Source: Schizochytrium sp. TIO01 (lineage: Eukaryota > Sar > Bigyra > Thraustochytrida > Thraustochytriidae). Taken from it: 64,000 nucleotides of DNA. The notes beneath the pieces are model-generated. The model did no database searches. It saw only the letters and a list, made by a program, of their open reading frames with translations, and had not been told where the DNA came from. The position numbers and the translations under genes are program-made. The stretch is taken from the NCBI GenBank assembly GCA_004764695.1, contig CM015708.1, positions 186,001 through 250,000 of the forward strand, given 5' to 3'. This document shows, one piece after another, positions 27,778-37,009 of the stretch. Positions within the stretch are counted from its first letter, which is position 1. Every line of letters starts with the position of its first letter.

Positions 27778-27887
27778 TCTGTCTTATATGATATGTACAA
27801 TTTAATAGGAGTAAATAAAAAATAGGATTTTAACATTTTGTATATAAAGCTCTTGTTAATACGAGAGGCAATTTTGTTGTTTCTACG

Positions 27888-28484
27888 ATGTTTGGACACA
27901 AGTCATATCCTGGCCGAACTTACCCAGTGAATGGCTATAGATATACGCCATTGACACCAAACGAACCTCCTAAGAAGATAAATTTATTAAAGACTACATC
28001 TTCGAAGAGAAGCCCAGGAAATTCATTGTTTAAAATTCGTAGCAGGTTCAGTCAAAATATTTCAACTACTGGAAATGCTTTAAAGTCGAAGGCAATGCGC
28101 TTCACCTCTGATCTTAGCTATCAAATTGCGGATACGTTTCTGAAATCCGTTTTGTTTGTGACTGCATTGCAAATGAATAACTTCATTACAACATACATAG
28201 ATGAAAATGAAGTAGATTGGTGGCGGTTTGGTCTTTCTTGTGCGTTTGCAGCAATTTCAGTTGCTTTAACCTATCTTAAAAATAGTATTGCTCAGAACCT
28301 AAGCGAGACACACGCTTCGAGACTAAGAGACATTGGCCAATTTCAAAGTGATTCGGCCGAGACGAGCGAACTAGCATCTCGTCGTTCTCCGCCGTTTCTG
28401 TCTAACCACACAGCCATTTCCAGAAACACTTTGGACTCAAATTCTTTTGGCCAAGTTTCAGCAAGTCAGGATTCCAATACATAA
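27888..28484 (+). CDS. Small membrane protein, unknown
   Basis: A 198-residue protein with a basic, Ser/Pro-rich N-terminal ~75 residues. A central hydrophobic region follows, roughly residues 88-105 (FLKSVLFVTALQMNNF) and 115-135 (WRFGLSCAFAAISVALTYL), probably two membrane helices separated by an acidic turn. The C-terminal ~55 residues are polar. With no signal peptide, both ends probably lie on the cytoplasmic side. It follows the CHMP2-like gene by 110 bp on the same strand, and another small membrane protein comes next. Co-location with an ESCRT-III gene is suggestive of a membrane-remodelling module but proves nothing. Not recognised. Confidence 0.7.
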   Translation: MFGHKSYPGRTYPVNGYRYTPLTPNEPPKKINLLKTTSSKRSPGNSLFKIRSRFSQNISTTGNALKSKAMRFTSDLSYQIADTFLKSVLFVTALQMNNFITTYIDENEVDWWRFGLSCAFAAISVALTYLKNSIAQNLSETHASRLRDIGQFQSDSAETSELASRRSPPFLSNHTAISRNTLDSNSFGQVSASQDSNT

Positions 28485-28564
28485 ATACTTATACATAGGA
28501 TTTGCTAAAAGAAATAATTTACAACTCTTAAGAACTGCAGTATAGGTGTGAGAGTTTTTCAACT

Positions 28565-29029
28565 ATGCATTTTCCCAATCTAACATATATCATTTTGTTC
28601 GGAATTTTATGTACTCTTTTCCTGTATCTGCTTTTAGCTTATTATGAATCATTCGACCGCTTAAGGCTGGAGCGCCAAAACGATGCTTACGTTCTTTTCC
28701 ATATGTGTGAGGCGCTAGACTATAGGCGCATTGGTCGCCATGCAGTCATATGCGAAGACATTGAACAACGACTGCGTGTCTCGCTGCATATTCAGGCAAC
28801 AAGACAAGTTTTTGACAGATTTGTTAATGACTTTCTGAATATGCAAGCAATTTCGCTTGCAACATTTGGTGCAATTGCATTTCTTTCTGTATCATATTTC
28901 CAAGGCCGCTTCACATCAGAAATCCATCAACCAAAGTACTCTCACTCTAAAAAGCACACCATACTTCCACATCATTATGGGTTTGTATCAAGACAGTCAA
29001 ATCCACATCGCTTTCTAAAGATAGACTAA
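28565..29029 (+). CDS. Small membrane protein, two hydrophobic segments
   Basis: A 154-residue protein with an N-terminal hydrophobic helix (about residues 7-26, YIILFGILCTLFLYLLLAYY) that can act as an anchor. An Arg/Glu-rich stretch follows, then a second hydrophobic segment near residues 99-113 (ISLATFGAIAFLSVSYF), and a basic, His-rich tail. I do not recognise it. It is the third gene in a same-strand run after the CHMP2-like gene, and its end overlaps the convergent gene by 4 bp. Confidence 0.65.
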   Translation: MHFPNLTYIILFGILCTLFLYLLLAYYESFDRLRLERQNDAYVLFHMCEALDYRRIGRHAVICEDIEQRLRVSLHIQATRQVFDRFVNDFLNMQAISLATFGAIAFLSVSYFQGRFTSEIHQPKYSHSKKHTILPHHYGFVSRQSNPHRFLKID

Positions 29030-29652
29030 GCACCAAAGTGAAGGTCACCAAACAACATGATAAGGTCTGCTGAAATTCCACGAATAACAAGACCATTGAA
29101 GTATAACATCATCTTGCGTGTTACTGGATTGGGTTGCCCGTACAGCTTAAAATAGTTTACAAGAACATGCTTATCCAGAAGCGTCTGATCAATGTCAACA
29201 AGTTCGAGGCTGAAAAGATTCATACGGTACTTTCTACTGTTGTTGTCCAGTATATGTCTTGTAAGATGGTCTTCAGCCCGCACAATATGCCTAAGGTCAT
29301 AATTTGTTAGTCCCTCAATCTGAGATGCGCCATTCTGAATTGCTGCTAATGCATAGGCGCCGATCAGAGGCTTTGTGCAAATATCCATGCTTTCATCTAA
29401 CTGTTCTAAGATTCTCCGTTCTGGAGAAAGCTTCGCATGCTTGAGTTTGCCTGCATCTACCATCTTTGCATTTTTACAATACAGTATGTAGTCAAGAACC
29501 TGTTGTAGGTGATGAATTCCAACCTCGGTCATTGATATTGATAAAGCATTGCTCTCAACATCGTGCAGAGTTAGAACGTCTACGCCTCTATGCAAAAGTA
29601 AACACACAACACATTTCTGTCCGTCAATATATAAAGCTCTGTCTTGAACCAT
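29026..29652 (-). CDS. Unknown 208-residue protein
   Basis: No family was recognised. The protein is compact, with no signal peptide or membrane helix, and has alternating hydrophobic and charged segments typical of a folded soluble protein. The N-terminal ~50 residues (ALYIDGQKCVVCLLLHRG, then VLTLHDVE) look beta-rich, and the rest looks helical. It has an A-rich leader before its ATG at 29652, and it overlaps the convergent small membrane protein gene by 4 bp. Confidence 0.7.
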   Translation of the reverse strand: MVQDRALYIDGQKCVVCLLLHRGVDVLTLHDVESNALSISMTEVGIHHLQQVLDYILYCKNAKMVDAGKLKHAKLSPERRILEQLDESMDICTKPLIGAYALAAIQNGASQIEGLTNYDLRHIVRAEDHLTRHILDNNSRKYRMNLFSLELVDIDQTLLDKHVLVNYFKLYGQPNPVTRKMMLYFNGLVIRGISADLIMLFGDLHFGA

Positions 29653-29755
29653 CTTGCTCTAAGCAAAATTTAAAAAAAACGCTAACACCCTATCGTACAA
29701 GCAAAAATCATCTTTAAAAAAGAATTTATATCACAAAGTTCATATAGCTTATTTA

Positions 29756-30775
29756 TTATACCTTAAGTTGATTTAGAATTTGCTCAGCCTTTTGGAGGTT
29801 CTTGCGGAGCTCGTAAATGTCATTCTGGTCGGATTTAGCACACGCAACACGCCCAGACTTTGCAGAAGCGTTGTTCCGATCTCCCTTTAGCGACATTTGA
29901 GACATCTTGTTTTTCTTAGAACTACGGGTTTCCCCAAACACTTGCTTCAAGAACATGTCTGCAGACTCACCTTGCTTTGAGTCGTTCTCAACACGGATCG
30001 GATCGAAGCCATCATCACTATCATCATCACTATTATCATCAGAACCAGAATCATGATCGTCTTTGTCATCGTCACTCTCGTCTTCGCTTGAATTATAGCT
30101 TTCGTGATGATCTTCGTCTTCGGAGTCTTCTTCTGACAAGCTGTCAGAATCATTCATTAGACGTTGGTCATACTTTGCATTGCTTCTACCGGCTCTCTGC
30201 TTGTTACCGAGTTTATAGTCATTGTAAACCTTTTGTACCTCATTTTGGAGCAACTTAAGCGAATTATAAAGAATAGAGAAATGATGCGCTCCTTCCCTCT
30301 TCACATACTCCAGCTTAGAAGTCTTTCGCAGCCGCTCAATTGATGCAAAACCTTCGTTGACTTTTTTCGCAAGCTGAATCATCATTCTAAGCGAACTCGC
30401 CCATGCTTGCTTATCCATAGTCTTGGAGCGAAATTTGTTATACAACTTTGCATTTAGGCGGCTTGCAAAGCCCTTCGTATCTAGACTTAGATACTCTCTA
30501 TCTGATCCTCCATTCTTTCTGAAGTTATTGTAATTTACAAGTGTCTTCTTACGATTATTGTACGCCTTGTTATAAAGATCAAAAAGGTGCTTTACTAGCC
30601 TAACCTGGAAAACAAACTTGTCTTCACTTTCATAAGAGTAAAGCTCGTCAAAGTCTTGCTTATTGGTTAGTTGATAAAGTCCCTTCCAAGTCTTTGAAAG
30701 TGTTTTGCAAGATTGTGTGACCCCATAGTCCTGGACGATCGCATCCATCTTCTTAACAGACTTTGATGAATCCAT
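29756..30775 (-). CDS. Helical protein with acidic linker and coiled-coil end
   Basis: A 339-residue protein not assigned to a family. The first ~190 residues are basic and helical, with many Lys, Tyr and Asn residues (for example LYNKAYNNRKKTLVNY). Residues ~205-265 form an Asp/Glu/Ser-rich linker, and a final amphipathic helix (ELRKNLQKAEQILNQL) could form a coiled coil. A basic domain plus an acidic linker is common in virion core and nuclear proteins. There is no signal peptide. The gene lies upstream of the 29026-29652 gene on the same strand, separated by about 100 bp. Confidence 0.7.
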   Translation of the reverse strand: MDSSKSVKKMDAIVQDYGVTQSCKTLSKTWKGLYQLTNKQDFDELYSYESEDKFVFQVRLVKHLFDLYNKAYNNRKKTLVNYNNFRKNGGSDREYLSLDTKGFASRLNAKLYNKFRSKTMDKQAWASSLRMMIQLAKKVNEGFASIERLRKTSKLEYVKREGAHHFSILYNSLKLLQNEVQKVYNDYKLGNKQRAGRSNAKYDQRLMNDSDSLSEEDSEDEDHHESYNSSEDESDDDKDDHDSGSDDNSDDDSDDGFDPIRVENDSKQGESADMFLKQVFGETRSSKKNKMSQMSLKGDRNNASAKSGRVACAKSDQNDIYELRKNLQKAEQILNQLKV

Positions 30776-30958
30776 GGTAACGTTCCAAGATCAAGCTGGG
30801 CTGTTTATTCAATATATGAAGTAGTTAATATAGTAATTTTTAAACTGCGACTCTGTTTTTGTTACCCCCAAATATCAAATTTAACTGGTGTACACAATGA
30901 ATAGCCTTGGTGCGAGTTTAGGTATACTGTGAGTAAATGGATTTTACTTATGACATGT

Positions 30959-31906
30959 TTATTTTTGGGGGGAAAGTGATGCTTTGCTTGCTGCTAGTAA
31001 AGTCCGTCTGATATAAACGTTCAAAAATCCATGAGAAGCATAAGGCCTATCTTTTTCAAAACGTTCTTTCATAGTTTTACTTTGTGTAGGCGATAGCAAT
31101 TCTTTCCAAGCTCGCGAAAGCAGACCAGATTCATCATATACACAATAGAACCTGTCAGGTATATCAGAACCAAAACTGAAATAAAGGCTTTCCTTTAATT
31201 GACGGAGCAAGTCTTCTTTTGTAGAAGATGTTGTTTTCTCCAGGCAGAGTTTTTGATCAGGTTGCCCAGGTGTGTTTTTATGCTCTTTGGCGTTGCATGC
31301 TTGATGCAGTGTATCATGTTTGTTTGATTCCACTTTATCTTCCTGCTCTGGTGGTTGTTTATCTCGGGATGTTGATGATTCAACTTTCAAACAGCTTTTT
31401 TGGCTCGATCTCTTGCTTTGCTCCTCTTGGTGCTTCTCAACAGCTTTCTCAACTGGTGACCCAGGCGTTAGTTCACACAGTAACTTTTCTTGTAATGGTT
31501 CTTGATGTCCCGCGTCAATTGTTGGATATGTCATACAACCAAGTGACAGGCTTTTCTTGTTTGCATAAGCCTCGCTTTCTCCAAGAGTTTTATGAACATC
31601 AGAACCAGTTAGATGAGTTGATTGACTGGTTTGCTCGTAAATGTGGGGCACCTGACGACATTCGTCAGGCTGTTCTAGAGTATTACAAGAGGTCAGCGAA
31701 TCAGCAGTGATCATTTCTTGTGCGCCGCTTTCTGTTGCAACAGCTACATTTCCTGAAGTAAGTTGTACTTCATTTACTGCGGTGTCTAATAGGTCACTTG
31801 TCCTTTTGTTCTTTGCGCCGTGCTTTGACGTTGAAGACTTGGCCTGTCTCTTTGTACGCTTCTTCTGCGTGACGTCACCATCTTCTTTGTTTTCACGCTT
31901 TGGCAT
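30959..31906 (-). CDS. Nuclear-type Ser/Lys-rich protein, unknown
   Basis: A 315-residue protein from the first ATG (31906). The N-terminus is a strong nuclear localisation candidate (KKRTKRQAKSSTSKH, then KNKR). A ~170-residue low-complexity region rich in Ser, Thr, Glu and Gln follows. A conserved-looking C-terminal block of about 85 residues (beginning near DLLRQLKESLYFSFG) looks folded. It resembles many nuclear adaptor proteins but shows no diagnostic motif. It is divergent from the SNF2 helicase gene, with about 220 bp of AT-rich sequence between the two starts. Confidence 0.7.
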   Translation of the reverse strand: MPKRENKEDGDVTQKKRTKRQAKSSTSKHGAKNKRTSDLLDTAVNEVQLTSGNVAVATESGAQEMITADSLTSCNTLEQPDECRQVPHIYEQTSQSTHLTGSDVHKTLGESEAYANKKSLSLGCMTYPTIDAGHQEPLQEKLLCELTPGSPVEKAVEKHQEEQSKRSSQKSCLKVESSTSRDKQPPEQEDKVESNKHDTLHQACNAKEHKNTPGQPDQKLCLEKTTSSTKEDLLRQLKESLYFSFGSDIPDRFYCVYDESGLLSRAWKELLSPTQSKTMKERFEKDRPYASHGFLNVYIRRTLLAASKASLSPQK

Positions 31907-32130
31907 AATGAAACTCTTTTGATGTTTATTGTTATAATTAGGTCGAACGATTTGCCAAAGTTTCAACTATGTTAAATTGTATTCTATTGAATTCCCAGAT
32001 CAAACCAAGTATTAATATATTAATTCAAACATAAAACCACTAGTAGTACAGTCATTTGTTTAAACTTTGCTCCCAAATCCTTCATCAATTAATTTTTAAA
32101 ATATATAATAAAAAAAATTAGAAAACAGCA

Positions 32131-33909
32131 ATGCGGGCGCCGGTTGTATCTTTTGAAGTGCGAGGTCCGCAAGGTAGAATTGTGATGCTCGAAGATGACT
32201 GCGTTGTCGAAGAGAACGTGTCCGACGATACATATCGATGCTGCTCATCCGACACAAATGTAGAGGCCATCCCACGCTCATTCTATCATTTCATGAAATC
32301 TTTTGATAAATTTCCTGTTGTGGACAGCATCAATTTTTGCCCCAATATTTGGCAGTCTCGTTTTCAGTCATTTCTGTCTGAAAACGCTAGAAAGAAGCTT
32401 TATAATTTTCAAATGGAAGCTGTGTATAAAATGGTGACTTTGAAGAAATGCTTAAACGCAACAAGCATGGGCTGTGGGAAATCTATCCAAGCTTTGTGCG
32501 CCTTGTCGATCATCAGAAGTCAAAACTTGCGTAGTTCTTTGCTTGGATCTGATAAAGATAGACTGAATGATCTTATTATTTGTCCGGGCTACCTACGCGA
32601 CAATTGGGCCGCGGAAGCCAAACAATGGCTTCCCGATACATTCTTTCGTAAGGTAACAATTATCAGATCTGCAGGCAGCCGCGTGCGCGAAAGCATTTTA
32701 TCACATTTGCTTTATGAGCCTGGCATAAAGATCATTTCTTATGACATGGCAGCTTCATTGTTTGCCGCCATAAAGCCCGGGCTTCGAAAACAAACTCGCT
32801 TTTTTAATACAGTTATTTGCGACGAGAGTCACTACCTGAAAGAATCCAACACTAAACGCTACAGAATGCTTAGCGACATTATCAAAAACGCAAATCATAC
32901 TTTTCTTTTATCAGGAACACCTGCGCCAAATCGACCACGAGAGATTTTTGCACAAGCTTCACTTCTTTATCCGAGTATTTTCAATCATTTTAGGACTTTT
33001 GCTAAACGATACTGCGCTGGATTTACTGATACATTTGGACATTTCAACGATCGCGGAGAGTCTCACATTGAAGAGCTCTCTTTTCTAATGAGTAAATTTG
33101 TGATTCGTATACGCCGCGAGGAGGTACTCACAGATTTGCCAGCAGTAAGTAGGAACAAAGTTGTGCTTCCTTGTAAAACAACCGCAGCATTTAGAAAACT
33201 GAAGGCAGAATTTACAAAAAAGCTTTCCACAATTGAGACAGACGCAAAGGCAAAATTTGCAGCCCAGTGTCTAGCGTCAAAGATGTTTGTCGAGACTTCA
33301 AAAATAAAGCAAGATCCCGTAGAAAAGTTCTTGCTTGACTATCTTGTGAATTTCGGAAGTATGAAAAATATTGAAAAAACAATAATCTTTTGCAAACACC
33401 AGTCTATGCTTCACCACATCAAAGACAAAGTTTTAGACCAACACTTTAAGTGCGACAGCCAATGCTATGTCGCAATAAGCGGTGAAACTAATTCATCAGA
33501 AAGAATCAATCAGATTAACTACTTTTTGACTAGTGAGACATGCAAAATTGCTTTACTAACGATAGGTTCTTGTTCGACTGGACTGAACATTACTCCTATC
33601 GCGCGTATGATCTTTGCAGAAATGTCATGGTCTCCTGCGGAGCTTTCTCAATGCGAAGCACGTATTTCTAGAATCGGTGGAGCGCGTCATTTGGAATACA
33701 CTTATTTAGTGTGTGAAAACACACTAGATGAAAGTGTTTTTCAAAAGCTCACAAACAAGAACAAGCTAATCACATCCATCGTCGACAGAGGTCAAGATTA
33801 TGGCGACTTTATGTTTGAGAGCGGAGATGATAGTGTTGCCGATACATGCGAAGATACCACAAGACAAGTAAAGCGCTTAAAAGCATATGACGACACTTTT
33901 GATAACTAG
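32131..33909 (+). CDS. SNF2-family helicase, SMARCAL1-like
   Basis: A 592-residue helicase with the expected superfamily 2 motifs. Motif I is MGCGKS (residues 113-118). Motif II is DESH (231-234). Motif III is LSGTPAPNRP (about 260-269). Late motifs are GSCSTGLNIT and QCEARISRIG near 506. An upstream Q-motif-like YNFQMEAVYKM also fits. The closest match in layout is the SMARCAL1/ZRANB3 branch, whose members rewind or remodel replication forks using ATP. It has almost nothing beyond the two RecA-like domains plus a short N-terminus. Viral SNF2 helicases of this kind are thought to act in replication repair or transcription; which applies here is not evident. Confidence 0.88.
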   Translation: MRAPVVSFEVRGPQGRIVMLEDDCVVEENVSDDTYRCCSSDTNVEAIPRSFYHFMKSFDKFPVVDSINFCPNIWQSRFQSFLSENARKKLYNFQMEAVYKMVTLKKCLNATSMGCGKSIQALCALSIIRSQNLRSSLLGSDKDRLNDLIICPGYLRDNWAAEAKQWLPDTFFRKVTIIRSAGSRVRESILSHLLYEPGIKIISYDMAASLFAAIKPGLRKQTRFFNTVICDESHYLKESNTKRYRMLSDIIKNANHTFLLSGTPAPNRPREIFAQASLLYPSIFNHFRTFAKRYCAGFTDTFGHFNDRGESHIEELSFLMSKFVIRIRREEVLTDLPAVSRNKVVLPCKTTAAFRKLKAEFTKKLSTIETDAKAKFAAQCLASKMFVETSKIKQDPVEKFLLDYLVNFGSMKNIEKTIIFCKHQSMLHHIKDKVLDQHFKCDSQCYVAISGETNSSERINQINYFLTSETCKIALLTIGSCSTGLNITPIARMIFAEMSWSPAELSQCEARISRIGGARHLEYTYLVCENTLDESVFQKLTNKNKLITSIVDRGQDYGDFMFESGDDSVADTCEDTTRQVKRLKAYDDTFDN

Positions 33910-34023
33910 AAGCTGAAACCATATATAAGCTGCATTATTTTACATACAAAGCACAAAGATTATTAGTAATTATAGTTTTTGGTTTGGCCAGTTGAAATAT
34001 AGCTTGACCCCCCCCAAAAAAAA

Positions 34024-34722
34024 ATGTCTACTTTTGCTACAGCATATGATGCTTGCGAAGTCGACGAGGACACGCTAGTTATCAAATGCTTGAACAATTA
34101 TAATCAAGCCTTTTCTAACCTGATCTATGGCGAGACAGCCTCATCCGAGAGACATTTTTGTGTAATTCTTGAAAATCAGATTGAAGATTTGCACAATGTG
34201 CTAAGTTGCAGTGGAACGATTCTAAAACTGCGCTCTAAAGCTACATATAACCCGCTTGGTCCTAAGACAGTTGGATTGACTGATTTAAACGTCGTTGCAA
34301 ACCAATTAGAATTCGAAGAATATTACCTGCATGACGTGAGAACCCAGTTTCCTAGCAATATTGCCTCTATTGAGTGTTATGATAACTTTAAGACCTGTGT
34401 GATCTTAGAAGACGGAACGTCCCGATGCTTTGGCAATGTAAACGAGACAAGGTTACTTTTCCCCTGGAAGAGTTATATTATTTCTTTTGTTACAGCATTA
34501 TTAAGTCTTGTCTTGTTTGCACGCTTGATTGTTCAAAAAGCAATGCAACGCCAAGATCTACCTATTGTTGAATTTCTAGCATCTGCCTCGGCAACGAGTG
34601 TAATCCTCGCAAGTATAGGGGTCGCCTGCAATGTCAGTCTGATAGCAATTATGCTCGGCACGTTTACAATCTACGGCCCTTGGATAATTTTTAAAAGCTA
34701 CAAGCTATTCTATTCTCTATAA
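34024..34722 (+). CDS. Membrane protein with RCC1-like Cys hairpins, paralogue of 10851 gene
   Basis: A 232-residue protein. The N-terminal ~145 residues carry paired-cysteine motifs (FCVILENQIEDLHNVLSCSG and TCVILEDGTSRCFGNV) that resemble RCC1-type hairpins and match the motifs in the gene at 10851. Three hydrophobic helices follow (about residues 150-168, 184-203 and 207-222). No signal peptide is evident, unlike the paralogue, so export would have to rely on the membrane helices. The leader contains a striking run of eight C followed by ten A immediately before the ATG. A surface or envelope role is plausible; the function is unknown. Confidence 0.72.
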   Translation: MSTFATAYDACEVDEDTLVIKCLNNYNQAFSNLIYGETASSERHFCVILENQIEDLHNVLSCSGTILKLRSKATYNPLGPKTVGLTDLNVVANQLEFEEYYLHDVRTQFPSNIASIECYDNFKTCVILEDGTSRCFGNVNETRLLFPWKSYIISFVTALLSLVLFARLIVQKAMQRQDLPIVEFLASASATSVILASIGVACNVSLIAIMLGTFTIYGPWIIFKSYKLFYSL

Positions 34723-34762
34723 TAAAAAAACTAAGGACAAATTTGTGTTTTATGATTGATGT

Positions 34763-36841
34763 CTAGGAAAATGGGATTGCGATCGTCTTTTGTATGAATC
34801 TACCAATGTGCAATGTACAAGGGTGGTATAGTTTCTTTTCAGCTTCTGTGAGAGCTCGCTTCTGATAAAAGTCGGCGATGACACGTACGTCGTAAGTTTC
34901 AGTGTTTGATGTTGCCTTTTGATCGATCGAGTCAGTTGTAGCACCCGTCTTAACCAAGCCAGGCGCGACTGTTATAAATTTCTCTGTAGCAGAATTTGTA
35001 AAGTTAGCCCAGCCACAATCAAGACGCACGGTCGAGTGAAGAGAAAATGGCTCTGTGGTTGGCTCATTAAAATTCTTTTCAATGCTAATATCCACGATAG
35101 TCTTTGAAATAACTTTGCTCGACCCAGCTTGTTTCTTGTTCACAGCGATAGAAAGAGACGGAATCCAAGTTGTTTGAGCAGCCTTGTTATAAGTGACTAA
35201 AACATCTACAAACTGGTCATTGCTTTGGATCGTTTCGAACAAGAGACCAGAATGATGCATAAAATTTTTTCCGAAAGTACCTACACGGAGACTTCCAAGA
35301 TTCTGATCTGTATAGATGTGGTAAGCAAATCCTGTGTTATTTCCGTGCGCTGTATATTTGTTTTGCTCTTCGTAAGAATCACCAAAAACGTCTGTTGATT
35401 TATAAAAGGAAAACCAAATTGGAGTATCATAAACCAAGTCTGTCCAGACCAGTGCCGACGGATAGATGCTTGTAAGATTCAAAGTATTTTCGTGAAGAGT
35501 TCGCAACCTATATACCTGATTTGGAACTAACACCTGAAACGCTTGTTTACCCAACCATCCAAACGCGTGTTTTTGCATCGGCAAAAACCCCTCTGGCCCA
35601 CTGACAGTAACTTCTGCATCCTCGCTTATTGAACCCCCACTGACTGTCAGTGCATCTCCGTAGGCTGCCCATTGAGCCCACTCTCCTAGCTTTGTTCTTT
35701 GGAATAACCCACTTTTTGTCCATTGAAATTTAGAAGCAATTTGTTGCAACAGTAATGGGATGCTACTTTTTGAAAGACTAATCAGAGGCGTACTAGTATC
35801 TTCTGTAAAACAAAATACAGCATAGAAAGCGAATTGACTATCGATGGTTTGGAATGAAGAATCTCTTTTTTTAGCTTTACGAAGAAGATCTTTGAGTATC
35901 TTAGAGCACGATGGGCGCTTTTTGTACTTCCATTGGACACCAATTCGCTGCACAGACGCCTTTCCATTCTTGTCTAAATAAAATCCATGTACAGACCATT
36001 TCCAAAGCTTTTCGCGGAGCAGCTCAAAAAAATCAGTATCAGAAACGAGTGTGTCCGTACCATCTCCCGTGCTAAGTACAAAGCTTCTATCTTTGAATTC
36101 TGGGATAAGAAGTCTCAATGTAGCCATATCAGTCATGTAAAGACGGCCAAAGTCAGGCACAGGCTGATTTGAAAGCTCTTGAACAAACCTGCCAAGCACT
36201 GACTCATTCTGCTCAAGACCAATGCTGTAAGAAATGCCTCTCGAGATATTCATCACAGACGTCGGTGCCGAGGTTGGAGCCAAATATGTATTGTTTGTTG
36301 GTGCGAAGGTTGGCATAGTTGTTGGTTGAGGAGTATTTGTCGGAGCTTTTGTAGGATATGCTGTCGCTTGTTCTGGCAATGCAATTCGAACACTCTTTAC
36401 AAATTGAGCACTTAATTCGTCATGAAATACACTCTTACTAACCTCTCCTGATTGTAGAGTAGGCTCGGGCGTCGGCGTTGAGACAAGCCCAGGAAACATC
36501 ATGGGATCATCAAATCCGCTAGCACCACCACTCCCATATTCAGCTCCTGTATAATCACTATCTTCTAAATTCGTATAGGCACTACTTTCTGCAATTGGCG
36601 GATCAGTTGGTTTACCATAGTCATCTTCGCTGTTATCGTCACCCAACTGTGAATTAAAAGTCGGTGCTTTTGTTGGCGCTTTTGTTGAATTATCAGAGTT
36701 GCTGTTGAAAACACCAGTCACAAAGATAATAGTCACAAGCAAAACTGCTATAAATAAGCATAGAGAAATTACTATAGCAATAAACTTTTTTCTTCGAGAC
36801 GGCTCCGAAGAAAGTTTTGTTTTGTGTGAGTTATGACCCAT
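34763..36841 (-). CDS. Type II membrane protein with Pro/Thr linkers
   Basis: A 692-residue protein. A basic N-terminus (SRRKKF) is followed by one hydrophobic helix (about residues 21-44, FIAIVISLCLFIAVLLVTII), a signal anchor that leaves the bulk of the protein outside. The stem contains several PTKAPT- and TPQPTTMPTFAPT-type linkers between about residues 53 and 190, a style seen in stramenopile surface proteins. The remaining ~500 residues form an ectodomain with several NxS/T sites and no recognised domain. It probably decorates the virion or infected-cell surface. The neighbouring gene at 37010 has the same topology and linker type, but I see no clear sequence similarity between the ectodomains. 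Confidence 0.78.
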   Translation of the reverse strand: MGHNSHKTKLSSEPSRRKKFIAIVISLCLFIAVLLVTIIFVTGVFNSNSDNSTKAPTKAPTFNSQLGDDNSEDDYGKPTDPPIAESSAYTNLEDSDYTGAEYGSGGASGFDDPMMFPGLVSTPTPEPTLQSGEVSKSVFHDELSAQFVKSVRIALPEQATAYPTKAPTNTPQPTTMPTFAPTNNTYLAPTSAPTSVMNISRGISYSIGLEQNESVLGRFVQELSNQPVPDFGRLYMTDMATLRLLIPEFKDRSFVLSTGDGTDTLVSDTDFFELLREKLWKWSVHGFYLDKNGKASVQRIGVQWKYKKRPSCSKILKDLLRKAKKRDSSFQTIDSQFAFYAVFCFTEDTSTPLISLSKSSIPLLLQQIASKFQWTKSGLFQRTKLGEWAQWAAYGDALTVSGGSISEDAEVTVSGPEGFLPMQKHAFGWLGKQAFQVLVPNQVYRLRTLHENTLNLTSIYPSALVWTDLVYDTPIWFSFYKSTDVFGDSYEEQNKYTAHGNNTGFAYHIYTDQNLGSLRVGTFGKNFMHHSGLLFETIQSNDQFVDVLVTYNKAAQTTWIPSLSIAVNKKQAGSSKVISKTIVDISIEKNFNEPTTEPFSLHSTVRLDCGWANFTNSATEKFITVAPGLVKTGATTDSIDQKATSNTETYDVRVIADFYQKRALTEAEKKLYHPCTLHIGRFIQKTIAIPFS

Positions 36842-37009
36842 GGTCTACAATACTAACAATGAATACGAAACAACTAAGAGTAGTCTTTTATAAACTTTCC
36901 TTGACTATTTTAGAACTTTAGATTACAATTTATGTATGTATTTATGTATGCAAATCAAAATTTTAAATAAAGTAAACACTTTTTTTATAAATTTCTTTAC
37001 ATTTTTTAT

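Noticed and set aside
32131-33909. Assignment of the helicase as the NCLDV D6/D11 transcription helicase
   Set aside because: The Q-motif-like start, GCGKS, DESH and QCEARISRIG motifs fit the SMARCAL1-like SNF2 branch better, and the protein lacks the extra domains of D6/D11-type helicases.
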